From NCBI RefSeq assembly GCF_016342405.1, contig NZ_JAEINN010000007.1:1-64000 (forward strand): a DNA stretch of 64,000 nucleotides, given 5' to 3'. The stretch is from Maridesulfovibrio ferrireducens (lineage in GTDB: Bacteria; Desulfobacterota; Desulfovibrionia; Desulfovibrionales; Desulfovibrionaceae). A model generated the notes under the pieces. The model made no database searches. It had not been told where the DNA came from and was given only the letters and a program-made list of their open reading frames with translations. Positions 16,460 to 26,515 of the stretch are shown here, piece by piece; positions within the stretch are counted from its first letter, which is position 1; each line of letters opens with the position of its first letter. The position numbers and the translations under genes are program-made.

Positions 16460-17302
16460 ATGAATCGGACCTATACATGGACCATTAAAGGGGGCAGGGT
16501 TTTAGGCCCTGCCCCTTTTTTTATTGCCGGAATTGTGAATGTTACTCCTGATTCTTTTTATGACGGAGGCACAAACTACGATCCTCAGAAAGCTATTGCC
16601 AACGGAAGAATGTTAGCTGCGCAGGGGGCTGATATTTTAGATGTGGGTGGAGAAAGCACCAGACCCTTTGCAGAACCTGTTTCTGTGGAAGCAGAACTTC
16701 GCAGGGTTGTTCCTGTGATTGAGGAACTTGCCAAAGATCATGTTGTTTCAATTGATACGGTGAAGCATGAAGTTGCTTTGGCAGCAATCGAAGCTGGAGC
16801 TTCAATTGTAAACGATGTTTCAGCCTTTAGTTCAGATCCGGCTTTGCTTGAAATTGTAGCGGACAAGAAGCCCGGTTATGTGTTAATGCATAGTCAAGGT
16901 TCTCCTGAAAAGATGCAATTATCTCCACAATATGATGATGTGATTGAAGATGTTTTATCTTTTTTTAAAAAAAGTCTTGAAAAACTCTTAAAGGCTGGAT
17001 TACCCGAAAAAAACATAGTAATTGATCCTGGCATAGGGTTTGGTAAAACTCTTGAGCATAATATTGCTATATTAAAGAATATTGACGTGTTGATGGATTT
17101 AGGTTTTCCGGTTTACATGGGACTTTCAAATAAGTCCTTATGGGGCAAGTTATTGGGGCTTGAAACGCACGAACGTCAAAATGCAACACAGGCAGCCACG
17201 GCCATTCTCGCTGCTCGCGGAGTGCCGATTCATCGGGTTCATGATGTTGCGTTGACTTTTCAAACCTTGAAGGTTGTTAAGGCGATTACTGAGGGTAGTT
17301 AA
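16460..17302 (+). CDS. folP: Dihydropteroate synthase
   Basis: 280 residues from the ATG at 16460, the first methionine before the domain; the open frame runs back into ftsH but those codons are a shadow of it. The family signatures are present: GIVNVTPDSFYDGG for pterin/pyrophosphate binding, DVGGESTRP, and DPGIGFGKT. It condenses dihydropterin pyrophosphate with p-aminobenzoate in folate synthesis and is the sulfonamide target. Placement right after ftsH is common in bacteria. Its stop overlaps the cdaA start by one base (TAATG). Confidence 0.96.
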   Translation: MNRTYTWTIKGGRVLGPAPFFIAGIVNVTPDSFYDGGTNYDPQKAIANGRMLAAQGADILDVGGESTRPFAEPVSVEAELRRVVPVIEELAKDHVVSIDTVKHEVALAAIEAGASIVNDVSAFSSDPALLEIVADKKPGYVLMHSQGSPEKMQLSPQYDDVIEDVLSFFKKSLEKLLKAGLPEKNIVIDPGIGFGKTLEHNIAILKNIDVLMDLGFPVYMGLSNKSLWGKLLGLETHERQNATQAATAILAARGVPIHRVHDVALTFQTLKVVKAITEGS

Positions 17303-18048
17303 TGTTTGAATTTTTAGGATTTCAGATTTCATGGAAGGAATTGCTGGATATCGGCCTCGTCGCGGTGGTCTATTTCTATGTGATTCTTTTGGTGCGCGGA
17401 ACGCGTGCTGCTGCAATCATCTGGGGTTTATTTTTTATATTACTTGTTTATTACACTTCCGATGTTTTCGGTCTTTATACCCTCAACTGGCTTCTTACCA
17501 ATTTTCTTAGTTCAATTTTTCTTATTATTATTATTTTATTCCAGCGGGATATCCGTAAAGGTCTAGCTCAGATGGGGGCCGGACGTTTTTGGCGTAAAAA
17601 TGATTTTAAAATTGCAGTCATTGATGAAATCTGTTCAGCCATGGATTCTATGGCCCGACGTAAAATTGGTGCGCTTGTTGTTATTCAAAAGAATGTTCCT
17701 CTGGGGGATATTATTGAAAAAGGTGTCGAAGTAGATTCTAAAATAACTAAACAGCTTCTTATAAATATTTTTTGGCCTGACACTCCACTGCATGACGGGG
17801 CGGTTGTTATTAACTCAAACAGGATTGTTGCAGCTTCTTGCATTTTGCCTCTTGCACAGGTTCCTACTCAGCAGAGTTCAATAGGCACACGGCATAGAGC
17901 TGCTTTAGGGATCAGTGAAGAAACAGATGTTGTTGCAATCGTGGTTTCGGAGGAAAGAGGCTCTATCTCTGTTGCAATAGGCGGCAAGCTTACTACAAGT
18001 TTGGATATAGTCAGACTTAAACGTGTACTCAAAAATACTTTGAGTTAG
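17302..18048 (+). CDS. cdaA: Diadenylate cyclase CdaA (c-di-AMP synthase)
   Basis: 248 residues: three N-terminal membrane helices (about 14-82) and a cytoplasmic DisA_N/DAC domain (about 100-245). The catalytic motifs are intact: DGAVVI near 164-169 and GTRHRAALG at about 195-203. It condenses two ATP to cyclic di-AMP. It overlaps folP by one base and is followed four bases later by a YbbR-domain protein and then glmM, the conserved cdaA-cdaR-glmM order in which CdaR and GlmM control the cyclase. It must be membrane-bound. Confidence 0.95.
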   Translation: MFEFLGFQISWKELLDIGLVAVVYFYVILLVRGTRAAAIIWGLFFILLVYYTSDVFGLYTLNWLLTNFLSSIFLIIIILFQRDIRKGLAQMGAGRFWRKNDFKIAVIDEICSAMDSMARRKIGALVVIQKNVPLGDIIEKGVEVDSKITKQLLINIFWPDTPLHDGAVVINSNRIVAASCILPLAQVPTQQSSIGTRHRAALGISEETDVVAIVVSEERGSISVAIGGKLTTSLDIVRLKRVLKNTLS

Positions 18049-18052
18049 TATT

Positions 18053-18973
18053 ATGGTAAATGAGCGCTGGAAAATAGCCGTATTGGCATTGATGATGTCC
18101 ATTTTGACATGGTATCTGGTAACAGGACGTGATCTTGTCGAAACTTGGGTTGAATTTCCTTTGGAAATTGTCAATCCTCCACAGGGTATGATTATACGTA
18201 GTGGTATGATTTCTAAAGTCTCGGCGCGAGTTAGGGGACCAAAGGGCTTAATTCGTAATCTTGATACTAAAAAAATGGCATATTCCCTTGATACCGGACA
18301 GCTGGTATTAGGCGCGAATCCAATTGCTATTGTTGCTGATAAGCTGGGACTCGGCAGTGCTTTGGAAGTCATAGAAATGAATCCTTCTACTATCAATCTT
18401 GATGTTGATATGTATGTGAAAAAGAAAGTTTCGGTAATTCCCACATGGAAGGGAAAACTGGATCGTGATTACACGTTGACAGAAAAATCATCTAATCCTT
18501 CAGAAGTCACTTTACGTGGACCGGCATCTATTCTTAAAAAGGTTGCTCAGGTTCGCACTCAGACTATAATGCTTGATACTGATTCTCCTCAGAATTGGAG
18601 GGGCGATATTCCTTTGAATCTTCCTGAGGAAGTTGAATCCAACCCTGGAATAGTTTCAGTTGCTTTGGATTTTAAAGTAAGAAGTGCAAAAATGTGGGTC
18701 AAAGTTCCACTGTACATACTTGGGCCTGAAGAAGTTGAATTCACTGCCAGCCAGAACTTTGTCAGGCTGTATGTGCAAGGGCCGAAGCCGTTCTTTAGAA
18801 AGAGCGGTTTTAGAAATGAAATTACCGCTTCGATAGATATTAATGGAACAATTCCAAATGGTAAAAACATCGTGCCTTATGATGTAAGCGTCCCTTCAGG
18901 GTGCATAGTAAGTAAGAAAAATCCTGAAGAAATAACTGTAACAATATCGAGACAGACACCAACTGATCATTAG
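18053..18973 (+). CDS. cdaR: YbbR-domain protein, CdaA regulator
   Basis: 306 residues with one N-terminal membrane helix (about 7-24) and a periplasmic region made of YbbR-type beta-rich repeats (visible pattern: [15 protein letters not shown], then [13 protein letters not shown], then [15 protein letters not shown]). In Firmicutes CdaR binds CdaA through the membrane and adjusts its activity. The gene sits between cdaA and glmM, which supports the same job here. The name is based on position and domain, not on experiment. Confidence 0.85.
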   Translation: MVNERWKIAVLALMMSILTWYLVTGRDLVETWVEFPLEIVNPPQGMIIRSGMISKVSARVRGPKGLIRNLDTKKMAYSLDTGQLVLGANPIAIVADKLGLGSALEVIEMNPSTINLDVDMYVKKKVSVIPTWKGKLDRDYTLTEKSSNPSEVTLRGPASILKKVAQVRTQTIMLDTDSPQNWRGDIPLNLPEEVESNPGIVSVALDFKVRSAKMWVKVPLYILGPEEVEFTASQNFVRLYVQGPKPFFRKSGFRNEITASIDINGTIPNGKNIVPYDVSVPSGCIVSKKNPEEITVTISRQTPTDH

Positions 18974-19005
18974 CGTATGATTTTGTCTTTCTTGGGAGAT
19001 CTTGG

Positions 19006-20355
19006 ATGAGTAAACGTTTATTCGGAACTGACGGCCTGCGTGGTCAGGTTAATATTTTCCCGATGACACCTGATATTGCATTGAAACTAGGGCTTGCGTG
19101 CGGCCATTTTTTTAGAAATGGTAAGCAGCGTCACAAAGTTATTATCGGTAAAGATACAAGGCTTTCAGGGTATGTTTTTGAATCAGCTCTGACAGCAGGT
19201 CTTTGCGCCATGGGAATGGATGTTTTTCAGGTAGGGCCGATGCCTACTCCAGCCATATCTTTTCTGACACGTAACATGCGTGCGGATCTCGGAATTGTCA
19301 TATCTGCTTCCCATAATCCATTTATGGATAATGGAATCAAGCTGTTTGATAAAAACGGTTTTAAATTACCTGACGAGCTTGAAGATCAAATTTCAGAAAT
19401 GGTGCTTTCTGACAATCCTAACTGGGATTATCCTCAGTCTGAAAAGGTAGGCAGAGCTTTTAAGATTGAAGACGCCAGAGGCCGCTACATTGTTTACTTG
19501 AAATATAGTTTTCCGCAGGAAATGACTCTTAAAGGTATTAAACTTGTTCTTGATTGTGCCAATGGAGCTACTTATAGTCTTGGCAATATGTTTGAAGAAC
19601 TTGGAGCTGAAGTCGTTACCATTGGTGATAAACCTAATGGTCTTAATATCAATGATAAATGTGGCTCATTATATCCCGAAGTAGTAGGACAAAGGGTTGT
19701 TGAAGAGAATGCAGATATCGGACTGGCCATTGATGGAGACGGTGATCGTCTGATCGTTGTCGATGAAAAAGGGCAGGTTCTTGACGGTGATCAGTTGATG
19801 GCAATGTGCGCTGCGGATCTTATGGAACGCGGAAAACTTGCTAAAAACATGCTTGTTGCAACCGTTATGAGTAATATGGCTCTTGAAAATTTCATGAAGG
19901 ATCATGGCGGAACCCTTCTTAGAACTCCTGTCGGTGATCGTTACGTTATGGAAGCGATGCGGCGTGAAGGAGCAATTCTCGGAGGCGAACAGTCAGGTCA
20001 TCTTATTTTTAGAGAATACAGTACCACCGGTGATGGATTGCTTGCGGCCCTTCAGTTATTACGTATACTCTGCGAAAAGAACAGGCCGCTATCTGAACTT
20101 TCCGGGTTGTTGAAATTGTACCCTCAAGCTTTGAAAAATGTGCATGTTAATCGTAAGGTCCCTTTTGAAGAGGTTCCTGCTGTGCAAGAAGCTCTGAAAA
20201 AAGTTGAAAAAGAACTCGGTGATAGAGGGCGTGTCCTCTTGCGTTATTCTGGAACAGAATCTGTAGCCAGAGTTATGGTTGAAGCAGAAGACAGTTCTAA
20301 GGTTGAACTTTATACTTCTGAACTTGCAGAAGTTTTAGAAAAGCATTTACGTTAA
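19006..20355 (+). CDS. glmM: Phosphoglucosamine mutase
   Basis: 449 residues, the usual length. The phosphoserine loop SASHNPF has its catalytic serine at position 102, the same number as in E. coli GlmM; the metal-binding loop DGDGDR is at 243-248, the sugar-binding GGEQSGH near 327, and the phosphate-binding RYSGTE near the C-terminus. It turns glucosamine-6-phosphate into glucosamine-1-phosphate for peptidoglycan and LPS. Next to cdaA-cdaR it may also act as an inhibitor of the cyclase, as known in Firmicutes. Confidence 0.97.
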   Translation: MSKRLFGTDGLRGQVNIFPMTPDIALKLGLACGHFFRNGKQRHKVIIGKDTRLSGYVFESALTAGLCAMGMDVFQVGPMPTPAISFLTRNMRADLGIVISASHNPFMDNGIKLFDKNGFKLPDELEDQISEMVLSDNPNWDYPQSEKVGRAFKIEDARGRYIVYLKYSFPQEMTLKGIKLVLDCANGATYSLGNMFEELGAEVVTIGDKPNGLNINDKCGSLYPEVVGQRVVEENADIGLAIDGDGDRLIVVDEKGQVLDGDQLMAMCAADLMERGKLAKNMLVATVMSNMALENFMKDHGGTLLRTPVGDRYVMEAMRREGAILGGEQSGHLIFREYSTTGDGLLAALQLLRILCEKNRPLSELSGLLKLYPQALKNVHVNRKVPFEEVPAVQEALKKVEKELGDRGRVLLRYSGTESVARVMVEAEDSSKVELYTSELAEVLEKHLR

Positions 20356-20409
20356 ATTATTTGTTTGGTGTAAAAATATTACACTGAATATATTCAAGGA
20401 GTCCGATCA

Positions 20410-21279
20410 ATGGTCATCAAAAAAGTTATTATTCCGGTTGCTGGTTGGGGCACAAGATCATTGCCTGCCACTAAAAATATTCCTAAGGAAATGCTCCCGA
20501 TTTTCAGGAAGCCAGTTATACAGCATGTTGTTGAAGAAGCTATGACCAGCGGACTCACTGATGTTGTATTTATTACCAACCAGAATAAAAAAATCATCGA
20601 AGATCATTTTGATTATAACTTGAGCCTTGAAAACGTGCTTAAGCGGGCGGGTAAAACTGAGATTTTAGCTGAGTGCCGAAAAGTTGCTGAAATGGTTAAT
20701 ATTATTTCTGTTCGTCAGAAACAACAGCTTGGACTTGGACATGCCGTTCTTTGCGCTAAAGAAGTCTGCAAGAATGATCCGTTTGCCGTAATGGTTGGTG
20801 ATGACCTTATGTTCGGTATGGAACCGGGTATTAAGCAGCTTATTGATGCCGCAAGAACTGAAAATATGGCTGTTGTCGGGGTTATCGAAGTCCCTGAAAA
20901 TAAAGTCGATCGCTATGGTATTATTCAGGGTGAAGAATTTGCTCCTGGAATGTACAGAGTCCGCAGTCTTGTTGAAAAGCCTCCTGTCGGTCAAGCTCCG
21001 TCCCGATTGGCAATAGTTGGACGTTATGTCTTGCTGCCTGAGATTTTTGATCATCTTGAAAATCTTGAACCGGGTGTAGGCGGAGAAATTCAGCTTACCG
21101 ATGCTTTGCAGTGCCTTGCTCAGGATAATAAGCTTTTGGCCGTGAAATTACGCGGGCAAAGATTTGACGCCGGCGACTGGGTTGATTATCTTACTGCGAA
21201 TATTTATTTTGCTCTTCAGGACGAAGAGTTGCGTGATGATTTAGTAAAGAGATTGCGGGAGCTTTTGTCTTGTTCGTAA
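20410..21279 (+). CDS. galU: UTP-glucose-1-phosphate uridylyltransferase
   Basis: 289 residues. The nucleotidyltransferase start (PVAGWGTRSLPATKNIPKEM) carries the glycine-rich loop and lysine of the GalU family, with a Trp in place of the more usual residue before the second Gly; VMVGDDLMFG is the metal-binding site and GEIQLTDAL is GalU-specific. It makes UDP-glucose from UTP and glucose-1-phosphate for envelope sugars; galE at 47272 uses that product. A GGAG site precedes the ATG. It overlaps the next gene by ten bases. Confidence 0.95.
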   Translation: MVIKKVIIPVAGWGTRSLPATKNIPKEMLPIFRKPVIQHVVEEAMTSGLTDVVFITNQNKKIIEDHFDYNLSLENVLKRAGKTEILAECRKVAEMVNIISVRQKQQLGLGHAVLCAKEVCKNDPFAVMVGDDLMFGMEPGIKQLIDAARTENMAVVGVIEVPENKVDRYGIIQGEEFAPGMYRVRSLVEKPPVGQAPSRLAIVGRYVLLPEIFDHLENLEPGVGGEIQLTDALQCLAQDNKLLAVKLRGQRFDAGDWVDYLTANIYFALQDEELRDDLVKRLRELLSCS

Positions 21280-22025
21280 AAAAAACATCAGTTTTAATAT
21301 TTGTCCTTGCCGTAAGCCTGCTTTGGTGCAGCGCGGCAAGGGCTTTTTTTCCGTCCGACACGGCTATAGATGAGGCATTGTATAAAAAATACGGTGCGTT
21401 AACCTCTTATGAGGCTGTTATTACTTTTCCCTCTGAGCCGGAAACAACGCTTACGATCCTTCGTGGGGATAATCATTGGAAGCAGACTTTTGAATGTAAT
21501 ACTGGCGGGAATGGAACTATTACCGCAAAGTCTGTCGGTCAATATTTTAAGACAGAAGCTCAGTGTCCTGTTGAAGGTAATCTTCCGTTTTCACTTTTAC
21601 AGTTATGGATTCCAGATGATCCGACAAGTGAGTGGATAAGTCTCGGCGTGACCAATTCTTCAAGAAGTTACGGGTTTACCGATGATTCTCCAGCTTTTGT
21701 TTTCGGAGCAGAGCCGGGAGATGATTCTTCTCCGCAAGTCTTTTTTGATAATGAAAATTTCGCTCCTTTGAAGATTGTACTTGGTTCTTCAAAAGCAATT
21801 ACCTTCGGCACATATACAAAATTTGCCGGTTTTATACTTCCTCATTCAGGTTCACTGATAGTTGAAGAAGAAACCGTTGATTTTAAAATTGAATGGCGTG
21901 GAGTTCGAAGAAAAATTTCTCCGGCTGTTTTTTCCGCCGCTGCGATTAAAAAAGATGCAGGTTGCGGTAAAGCAAGTGGTCATGTTTTTGATGTTTTGAA
22001 AAAATGTCTCAGCCTTAAACCGTAG
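21270..22025 (+). CDS. Exported protein of unknown function
   Basis: 251 residues from a TTG start at 21270, overlapping galU by ten bases; no better start is present before the signal peptide (about 1-25, VSLLWCSAARAFF). The mature part is beta-rich, with a pattern reminiscent of outer-membrane lipoprotein carriers (short hydrophobic strands, YGALTSYEAVITF), but I cannot assign it to LolA. There are several cysteines (TFECNTGG, AQCPVEG, KKCLSL). Translationally coupled between galU and priA; the location suggests an envelope role. Confidence 0.65.
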   Translation: MFVKKTSVLIFVLAVSLLWCSAARAFFPSDTAIDEALYKKYGALTSYEAVITFPSEPETTLTILRGDNHWKQTFECNTGGNGTITAKSVGQYFKTEAQCPVEGNLPFSLLQLWIPDDPTSEWISLGVTNSSRSYGFTDDSPAFVFGAEPGDDSSPQVFFDNENFAPLKIVLGSSKAITFGTYTKFAGFILPHSGSLIVEEETVDFKIEWRGVRRKISPAVFSAAAIKKDAGCGKASGHVFDVLKKCLSLKP

Positions 22026-22036
22026 TCGGAACAGAA

Positions 22037-24379
22037 ATGTCTATACTCTGGCAGGCCTGCCTCGCCAGTCCGCCTTATTCAATTTATACTTATTCAGCGC
22101 CCGCAGATCTTCCTGAACTTCATGAAGGTCAGCGCGTGCTTGTTCCGCTTGGAAAATCAATCAGAGTTGCTTTTCTAATCGAAATACAGCCTATTCCTCC
22201 TGAAAATATTGAACTTAAATCAATAATTTGGCCTCTTGAAAAGAAGCCTCTTTTAAATTTAACTCATTTTCTTTTATATAGAAATATTGCTTCCAGACAA
22301 TTGCAGCCACTTGGTAAAGTTTTAGAAAACGTTGTTCCTAAACGATTTAGAAGTGCTAAGTTGTCGTTCAAAATAGCTGACCGAGATTTCCCCACACGTT
22401 TGAAAAGCGTAGATCTCGCGCGCATGCCATTCGAATCCAGAATGAAACTTGTTCACATCTATAATGATGGAAGGATGAAAGTTTGTCTGCCGTCGTCTCT
22501 TGAAAAGGAAGAATATGTAAGTCTGACTATCGATCCTCCGTGGCCTGTCCGTCCTAATGCTGCACGTCAGTTGCAGGTTTTAGAGTATATTTATGAAAAT
22601 GGACCTCGTGAAAAAGGTTTTTTAAAAATAGTTATGGGCGATTGGACGACAGGAGTTATCAATAAACTTCAGTCAGATTTGCTTTTGAAAGTGGGACCGC
22701 CTCCCGAAGAGGAACGTAATCCTGCTGAAAAATGTACGGTTACTTCTGCAGATTGGGCGTTTATTCCTACCGAACAGCAGAAGTCAGCTATTGAAGAGGT
22801 TGAATCAGCACTGGATAGTGACAAGCTTGAAGTTAAGCTTCTGCATGGAATAACCGGAAGCGGTAAAACGCTTGTGTATATGACTGCCGCTCGTAAATGT
22901 CTGGAACAGGGGCGTTCTGCTGTAGTTCTGGTACCCGAAATTGCACTTGCCTATTCTCTTTGGAATAGTATTTGTCCTTTATTTCCAGATGTAGAAAAAT
23001 ATTTGTATCACGGATATCAGACCCCTGTGCGCAAAGAGGCTATTTTCCGTGCTGTTTCTGGATCGCAGAATCCTGTTTTAATAATAGGCACAAGATCGTC
23101 GTTGTTCTTACCCGTTCAGAATCCCGGCTTGTTTATTGTGGATGAAGAGCATGACGAATCCTATAAACAGGAAGAGCGTCTTCCGTATCAAGCTAAAGAA
23201 GTTGCATATTTCCTTGCCCAAAAAACAAAAAGTTTATTGATATTAGGTTCGGCAACTCCAGATTTAAAGACTTTTTATGCAGCCCGGCAGGGCGCATTTA
23301 AGATGATCTCTATGGAGAGCCGGATTGGGAAAAGTGTGCTGCCGGAAGTGCGGGTTGTTGATACAAGTGCGATTAAGAATCCGGAACAACCATTCGCTTT
23401 GGAAACGGAAACGCGTTTAAAGGAAGTTGTGGAACGAGGCGAACAGGCTGTAATTATGCTTAATCGTCGCGGTTTTTCGCCTCTGATTTATTGCACGGAT
23501 TGTGAAGAACCAATCAAATGTCCTCATTGTAATGTCAGCATGACATATCATAAAGGCCGAGAAAAACTTATCTGTCATTATTGCGGAAATGTTCATCGTT
23601 TTCCGCTTCCTTGTCCTATGTGTGGAGGCAGTCATCTACTCCCATTAGGTGGTGGAACAGAAAGACTTGAAGAGCAGGTCACAAAAGCTTTGCCGCCGGA
23701 AACTAAAATTTTACGAATGGATAGGGACAGTACTCGCAGACAGGAGCGACTCGAGGAGATTCTCAAGAGCTTTGCTAGGGGTGATGCTCAGGTTCTTGTT
23801 GGGACACAGATGCTGTCGAAAGGACATAACTTTCCCGGAGTCACTCTTGTTGTTGTTTCTGAGGGAGATCTCGGGCTTAATTTACCGGACTATAGATCTG
23901 CTGAGCGGACCTTTCAGCTGTTGGTTCAGGTCTCGGGCAGGGCGGGTAGAGGTGACAAACCCGGTGAAGTAATTATTCAAACTAGAAATCCTGAAAATCC
24001 GATTTGGAGCTCTGTTACTTCAGCTGATTACAATACTTTTTTTGAGCGGGAAATTGAGAAGAGACGAAAATTCAGATACCCACCGTTCACGAAATTAGCG
24101 TTGATCAGAATCAGTCATCCGCTTAATTGGGATGGGGAGGATTTGTGTCCTCCATTTTTTAATCAGACCAGAGAGGCGGCTACTAAAATCGGCCTGATGG
24201 CTATGGGGCCGGTTCCTGCACCGTTGTCTCAGCTTAAAGGGCGCAGGCGCTTTAATTGTCTGATTAAGTCGGAAGACTGGGTTAAAACCCGTGATCTGTA
24301 TGCTGAAATGATGAGAAAGAATCCAGATAAGAAGAATATACGAATTACTCTCGATCTTGATCCCGTTAACATGCTTTAA
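22037..24379 (+). CDS. priA: Primosomal protein N' (replication restart helicase)
   Basis: 780 residues. Order: N-terminal DNA-binding domain, winged helix, superfamily 2 helicase with Walker A GITGSGKT (271-278) and DEEH box (369-372), two CxxC-type zinc sites (about 486-533: CTDC, CPHC, CHYC, CPMC) and a second helicase lobe with VSGRAGR. All catalytic motifs are intact. PriA reloads the replisome at stalled forks; DnaB, its eventual cargo, is at 55788. It ends six bases from a convergent gene, with no clear terminator between. Confidence 0.96.
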   Translation: MSILWQACLASPPYSIYTYSAPADLPELHEGQRVLVPLGKSIRVAFLIEIQPIPPENIELKSIIWPLEKKPLLNLTHFLLYRNIASRQLQPLGKVLENVVPKRFRSAKLSFKIADRDFPTRLKSVDLARMPFESRMKLVHIYNDGRMKVCLPSSLEKEEYVSLTIDPPWPVRPNAARQLQVLEYIYENGPREKGFLKIVMGDWTTGVINKLQSDLLLKVGPPPEEERNPAEKCTVTSADWAFIPTEQQKSAIEEVESALDSDKLEVKLLHGITGSGKTLVYMTAARKCLEQGRSAVVLVPEIALAYSLWNSICPLFPDVEKYLYHGYQTPVRKEAIFRAVSGSQNPVLIIGTRSSLFLPVQNPGLFIVDEEHDESYKQEERLPYQAKEVAYFLAQKTKSLLILGSATPDLKTFYAARQGAFKMISMESRIGKSVLPEVRVVDTSAIKNPEQPFALETETRLKEVVERGEQAVIMLNRRGFSPLIYCTDCEEPIKCPHCNVSMTYHKGREKLICHYCGNVHRFPLPCPMCGGSHLLPLGGGTERLEEQVTKALPPETKILRMDRDSTRRQERLEEILKSFARGDAQVLVGTQMLSKGHNFPGVTLVVVSEGDLGLNLPDYRSAERTFQLLVQVSGRAGRGDKPGEVIIQTRNPENPIWSSVTSADYNTFFEREIEKRRKFRYPPFTKLALIRISHPLNWDGEDLCPPFFNQTREAATKIGLMAMGPVPAPLSQLKGRRRFNCLIKSEDWVKTRDLYAEMMRKNPDKKNIRITLDLDPVNML

Positions 24380-24385
24380 TTGTGG

Positions 24386-25420
24386 TCAGGGCTCAATATT
24401 AGTCTCATCAGTTATGCCGGGAAAATCTTCAAAAAAGGATGCTATTCCTGATTGATGAAAAAGCATCAGGGCTTCCGGTGAGATAGCCTTAATGAATAAA
24501 TTTTGATCTGCGCATGTAAATATCCTGTTCAGATAAACTATTGATTCCAGCCCGTTGATTGATAGTGCCGTCGTTTTAGATAAATCCAGTCCAAGGTCTT
24601 TGTTTTTGTGAAGCATTTTTTTTCCCATTCTTCTAAGCTCGGGAACTATTCTGGAATTTAAGACCCCTGAAATTTTGATTATAGCCTGCTCCTTTTTGTC
24701 ATCATAACTTATGGAGCTGGGTGCTGAACTTGAACATGATTCATCAATGCGCTTTAGTAAAAGAGCTTCTTGTTGGATCAGAATGAAAGATGAAATAATA
24801 TTTCTAATCTTATCTTTAAATTTTGAGTTTTTTTCATCTTTTGGAGTGCAAATCAATAAACAATTGGGTATTTTTTTATAAATTTCAGGGATAAATTCTC
24901 TTAAATCATCAGGCGAAGCAGAGATTAAAATGATATCCGGCTTTAAACTGATGGCGCTGGAAATGATTGATTCTTTATGTTTTTCATCAAGACTGTCGGA
25001 AATTTTAAAGTTAGTAAATAAGTCCCATGAAAGAGGGACATAGCCATCGCGAACAAGAATATCAGTTTTTAATGCAGTGGTTGAAATATGAAGAAGACTA
25101 AGTCCATAATGCGCACAAATGAGCGCCACTTGTTCTGGAAATTCAAAATATTCCATGGGCATTTTAATGGTTCGCCCAATTTTTTCGGCCATTTTTGTTA
25201 AGGTAGAATCCGCCGCTAGAAACATGTCTGTTTCATCAAGTCTGTTAAGAGGGTTTCTACCATATTCTAAAAGCCACGGGGTGGATGCTGCAAAAATAAA
25301 ATGCTTATTACCGGACGCAGCAAGTTCCCCTACAGCAACTAAAAGTTCATGGAAGTCCAGACTGTCAAAAGGGATTCCAAAAGCAACCCTGATTTGACGG
25401 GATTCAATGAAATTATTCAT
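24386..25420 (-). CDS. GT26 (WecG/TagA)-like domain fused to a STAS domain
   Basis: 344 residues. The N-terminal ~190 resemble WecG/TagA/CpsF glycosyltransferases (IPFDSLDFHELLVAV, then STPWLLEYGRNPLNRLDE, TDMFLAADS, ISAMSLKPDIILI-like region near 160), but the usual ADG motif is changed to AADS and there is no typical C-terminal GT26 tail. The last ~95 residues (about 245-340: AIIKISGVLNSRIVPELRR, DLGLDLSKTTALSINGL) form a STAS fold as in anti-sigma antagonists. The serine that is phosphorylated in SpoIIAA-type proteins is not obvious. It overlaps the Smr gene by eight bases. Probably a regulatory or non-catalytic protein. Confidence 0.6.
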   Translation of the reverse strand: MNNFIESRQIRVAFGIPFDSLDFHELLVAVGELAASGNKHFIFAASTPWLLEYGRNPLNRLDETDMFLAADSTLTKMAEKIGRTIKMPMEYFEFPEQVALICAHYGLSLLHISTTALKTDILVRDGYVPLSWDLFTNFKISDSLDEKHKESIISSAISLKPDIILISASPDDLREFIPEIYKKIPNCLLICTPKDEKNSKFKDKIRNIISSFILIQQEALLLKRIDESCSSSAPSSISYDDKKEQAIIKISGVLNSRIVPELRRMGKKMLHKNKDLGLDLSKTTALSINGLESIVYLNRIFTCADQNLFIKAISPEALMLFHQSGIASFFEDFPGITDETNIEP

Positions 25421-26162
25421 CCCAATTGATTCCTTTATCCCACTTTACCTTCCCTTTAACTTTTTTTTGTCTTCGCAGTAGAATATAGATAGCTCCAGTC
25501 CCGCCATCTTTGGGCTGTGCTGAGCAAAAAGCCAAAACAACACGGCGGAAAGGGTCGCGGGTAAGCCAGTCATGAATTTCTCTTTTGAGAACAGACAGAC
25601 CTCCGGGAGAATTTTTGCCTTTGCCGGTAACAGCAAGTAAGCATCTGTGGCCTTGAAGAAATGATTCTCTAATGAAAAACATAAGGTTATCGAAAGCTTG
25701 CTCGGAAGTCATGCCGTGAAGGTCAATATGAGCTTCATGGTTGAAAGATCCCGCTTTCAGTTTTTGAAATATCTTTGAATCAATACCGCAAACATGTCCG
25801 AACATGAATTCTTCGGAATATTCGACGTCAAATTCTATATTTCCTGAAACCAGACTGCTTAAATATTCATTTCCATCATCTTGGGGAGATGGAACGGGAA
25901 TTACCGGTTTAATTCGCTCAACTTTTACAGTTGAGTTATCCATCTTTTTCACTCCGGACATGGCATTTAAGAAAGCCATTTCCTCTTCAACCGGAGCTTC
26001 TTCCGGTTCTGTAATTGCTTCTGGTTCAGGTTTTTTCTTTAGTGATTCAAGAACCTTCCGAACAGACTTCGGTATCTTGAGATCTTCTTCTTTATCTTTA
26101 TTATTGTCTTTGAATTTCATAGATTTTAAATCTGTAAACGATTTCATTCTGTTGTCAGCCAT
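25413..26162 (-). CDS. Smr-domain protein
   Basis: 249 residues from the ATG at 26162, which has a CAGGAGA site; an in-frame start 13 codons earlier lacks one. The N-terminal half is charged and low-complexity (many K/E and Pro). The C-terminal ~95 residues are an Smr domain: the IDLHGMTSEQAF and TGKGKNSPGG motifs match the conserved LDLHG and TGKG. Smr domains, found alone or at the end of MutS2, cut or bind structured nucleic acid, and stand-alone copies act in ribosome rescue. Which role applies is not shown. Downstream partner is the GT26-STAS gene. Confidence 0.88.
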   Translation of the reverse strand: MADNRMKSFTDLKSMKFKDNNKDKEEDLKIPKSVRKVLESLKKKPEPEAITEPEEAPVEEEMAFLNAMSGVKKMDNSTVKVERIKPVIPVPSPQDDGNEYLSSLVSGNIEFDVEYSEEFMFGHVCGIDSKIFQKLKAGSFNHEAHIDLHGMTSEQAFDNLMFFIRESFLQGHRCLLAVTGKGKNSPGGLSVLKREIHDWLTRDPFRRVVLAFCSAQPKDGGTGAIYILLRRQKKVKGKVKWDKGINWDE

Positions 26163-26515
26163 ATTGTTTCTCCTGAAAAATTGAATGTTTAAATTAGTCA
26201 TAATTTCAGGTTAAGTAAATCAATCTATGCCTAAAATATAAGTTTTTATTACTTCTAAACTTGACTTTTTTATTCTCGTGTCCATTTTTTGTTCATTGTG
26301 AAAAATATTTGAAGATTTTATTCTAATTAGATTTCATGTCTAAGTAATGTGATAAATATATCTTTTTAATATAAGTTCTCCAGTTGATTGTTATTGCGGG
26401 AAAAGCCTTTTTAATTCTGGACTTGAAAAGTTTATTTTATTAGCTCTTGAAAGCGTTTTTAATTTACTCAAATGATAATGCTTTTGACATTTCGCTTGTA
26501 AAGTGAGGGAACTCA
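26163..26515. other. AT-rich promoter region between Smr gene and sufC
   Basis: About 350 bases between divergent genes, strongly AT-rich. It must carry both promoters. TTGAAA at 26448 with GATAAT at 26474 and TTGACA at 26484 are visible but not correctly spaced to make a convincing sigma-70 promoter. No IscR-like palindrome or riboswitch is recognised. Confidence 0.4.
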
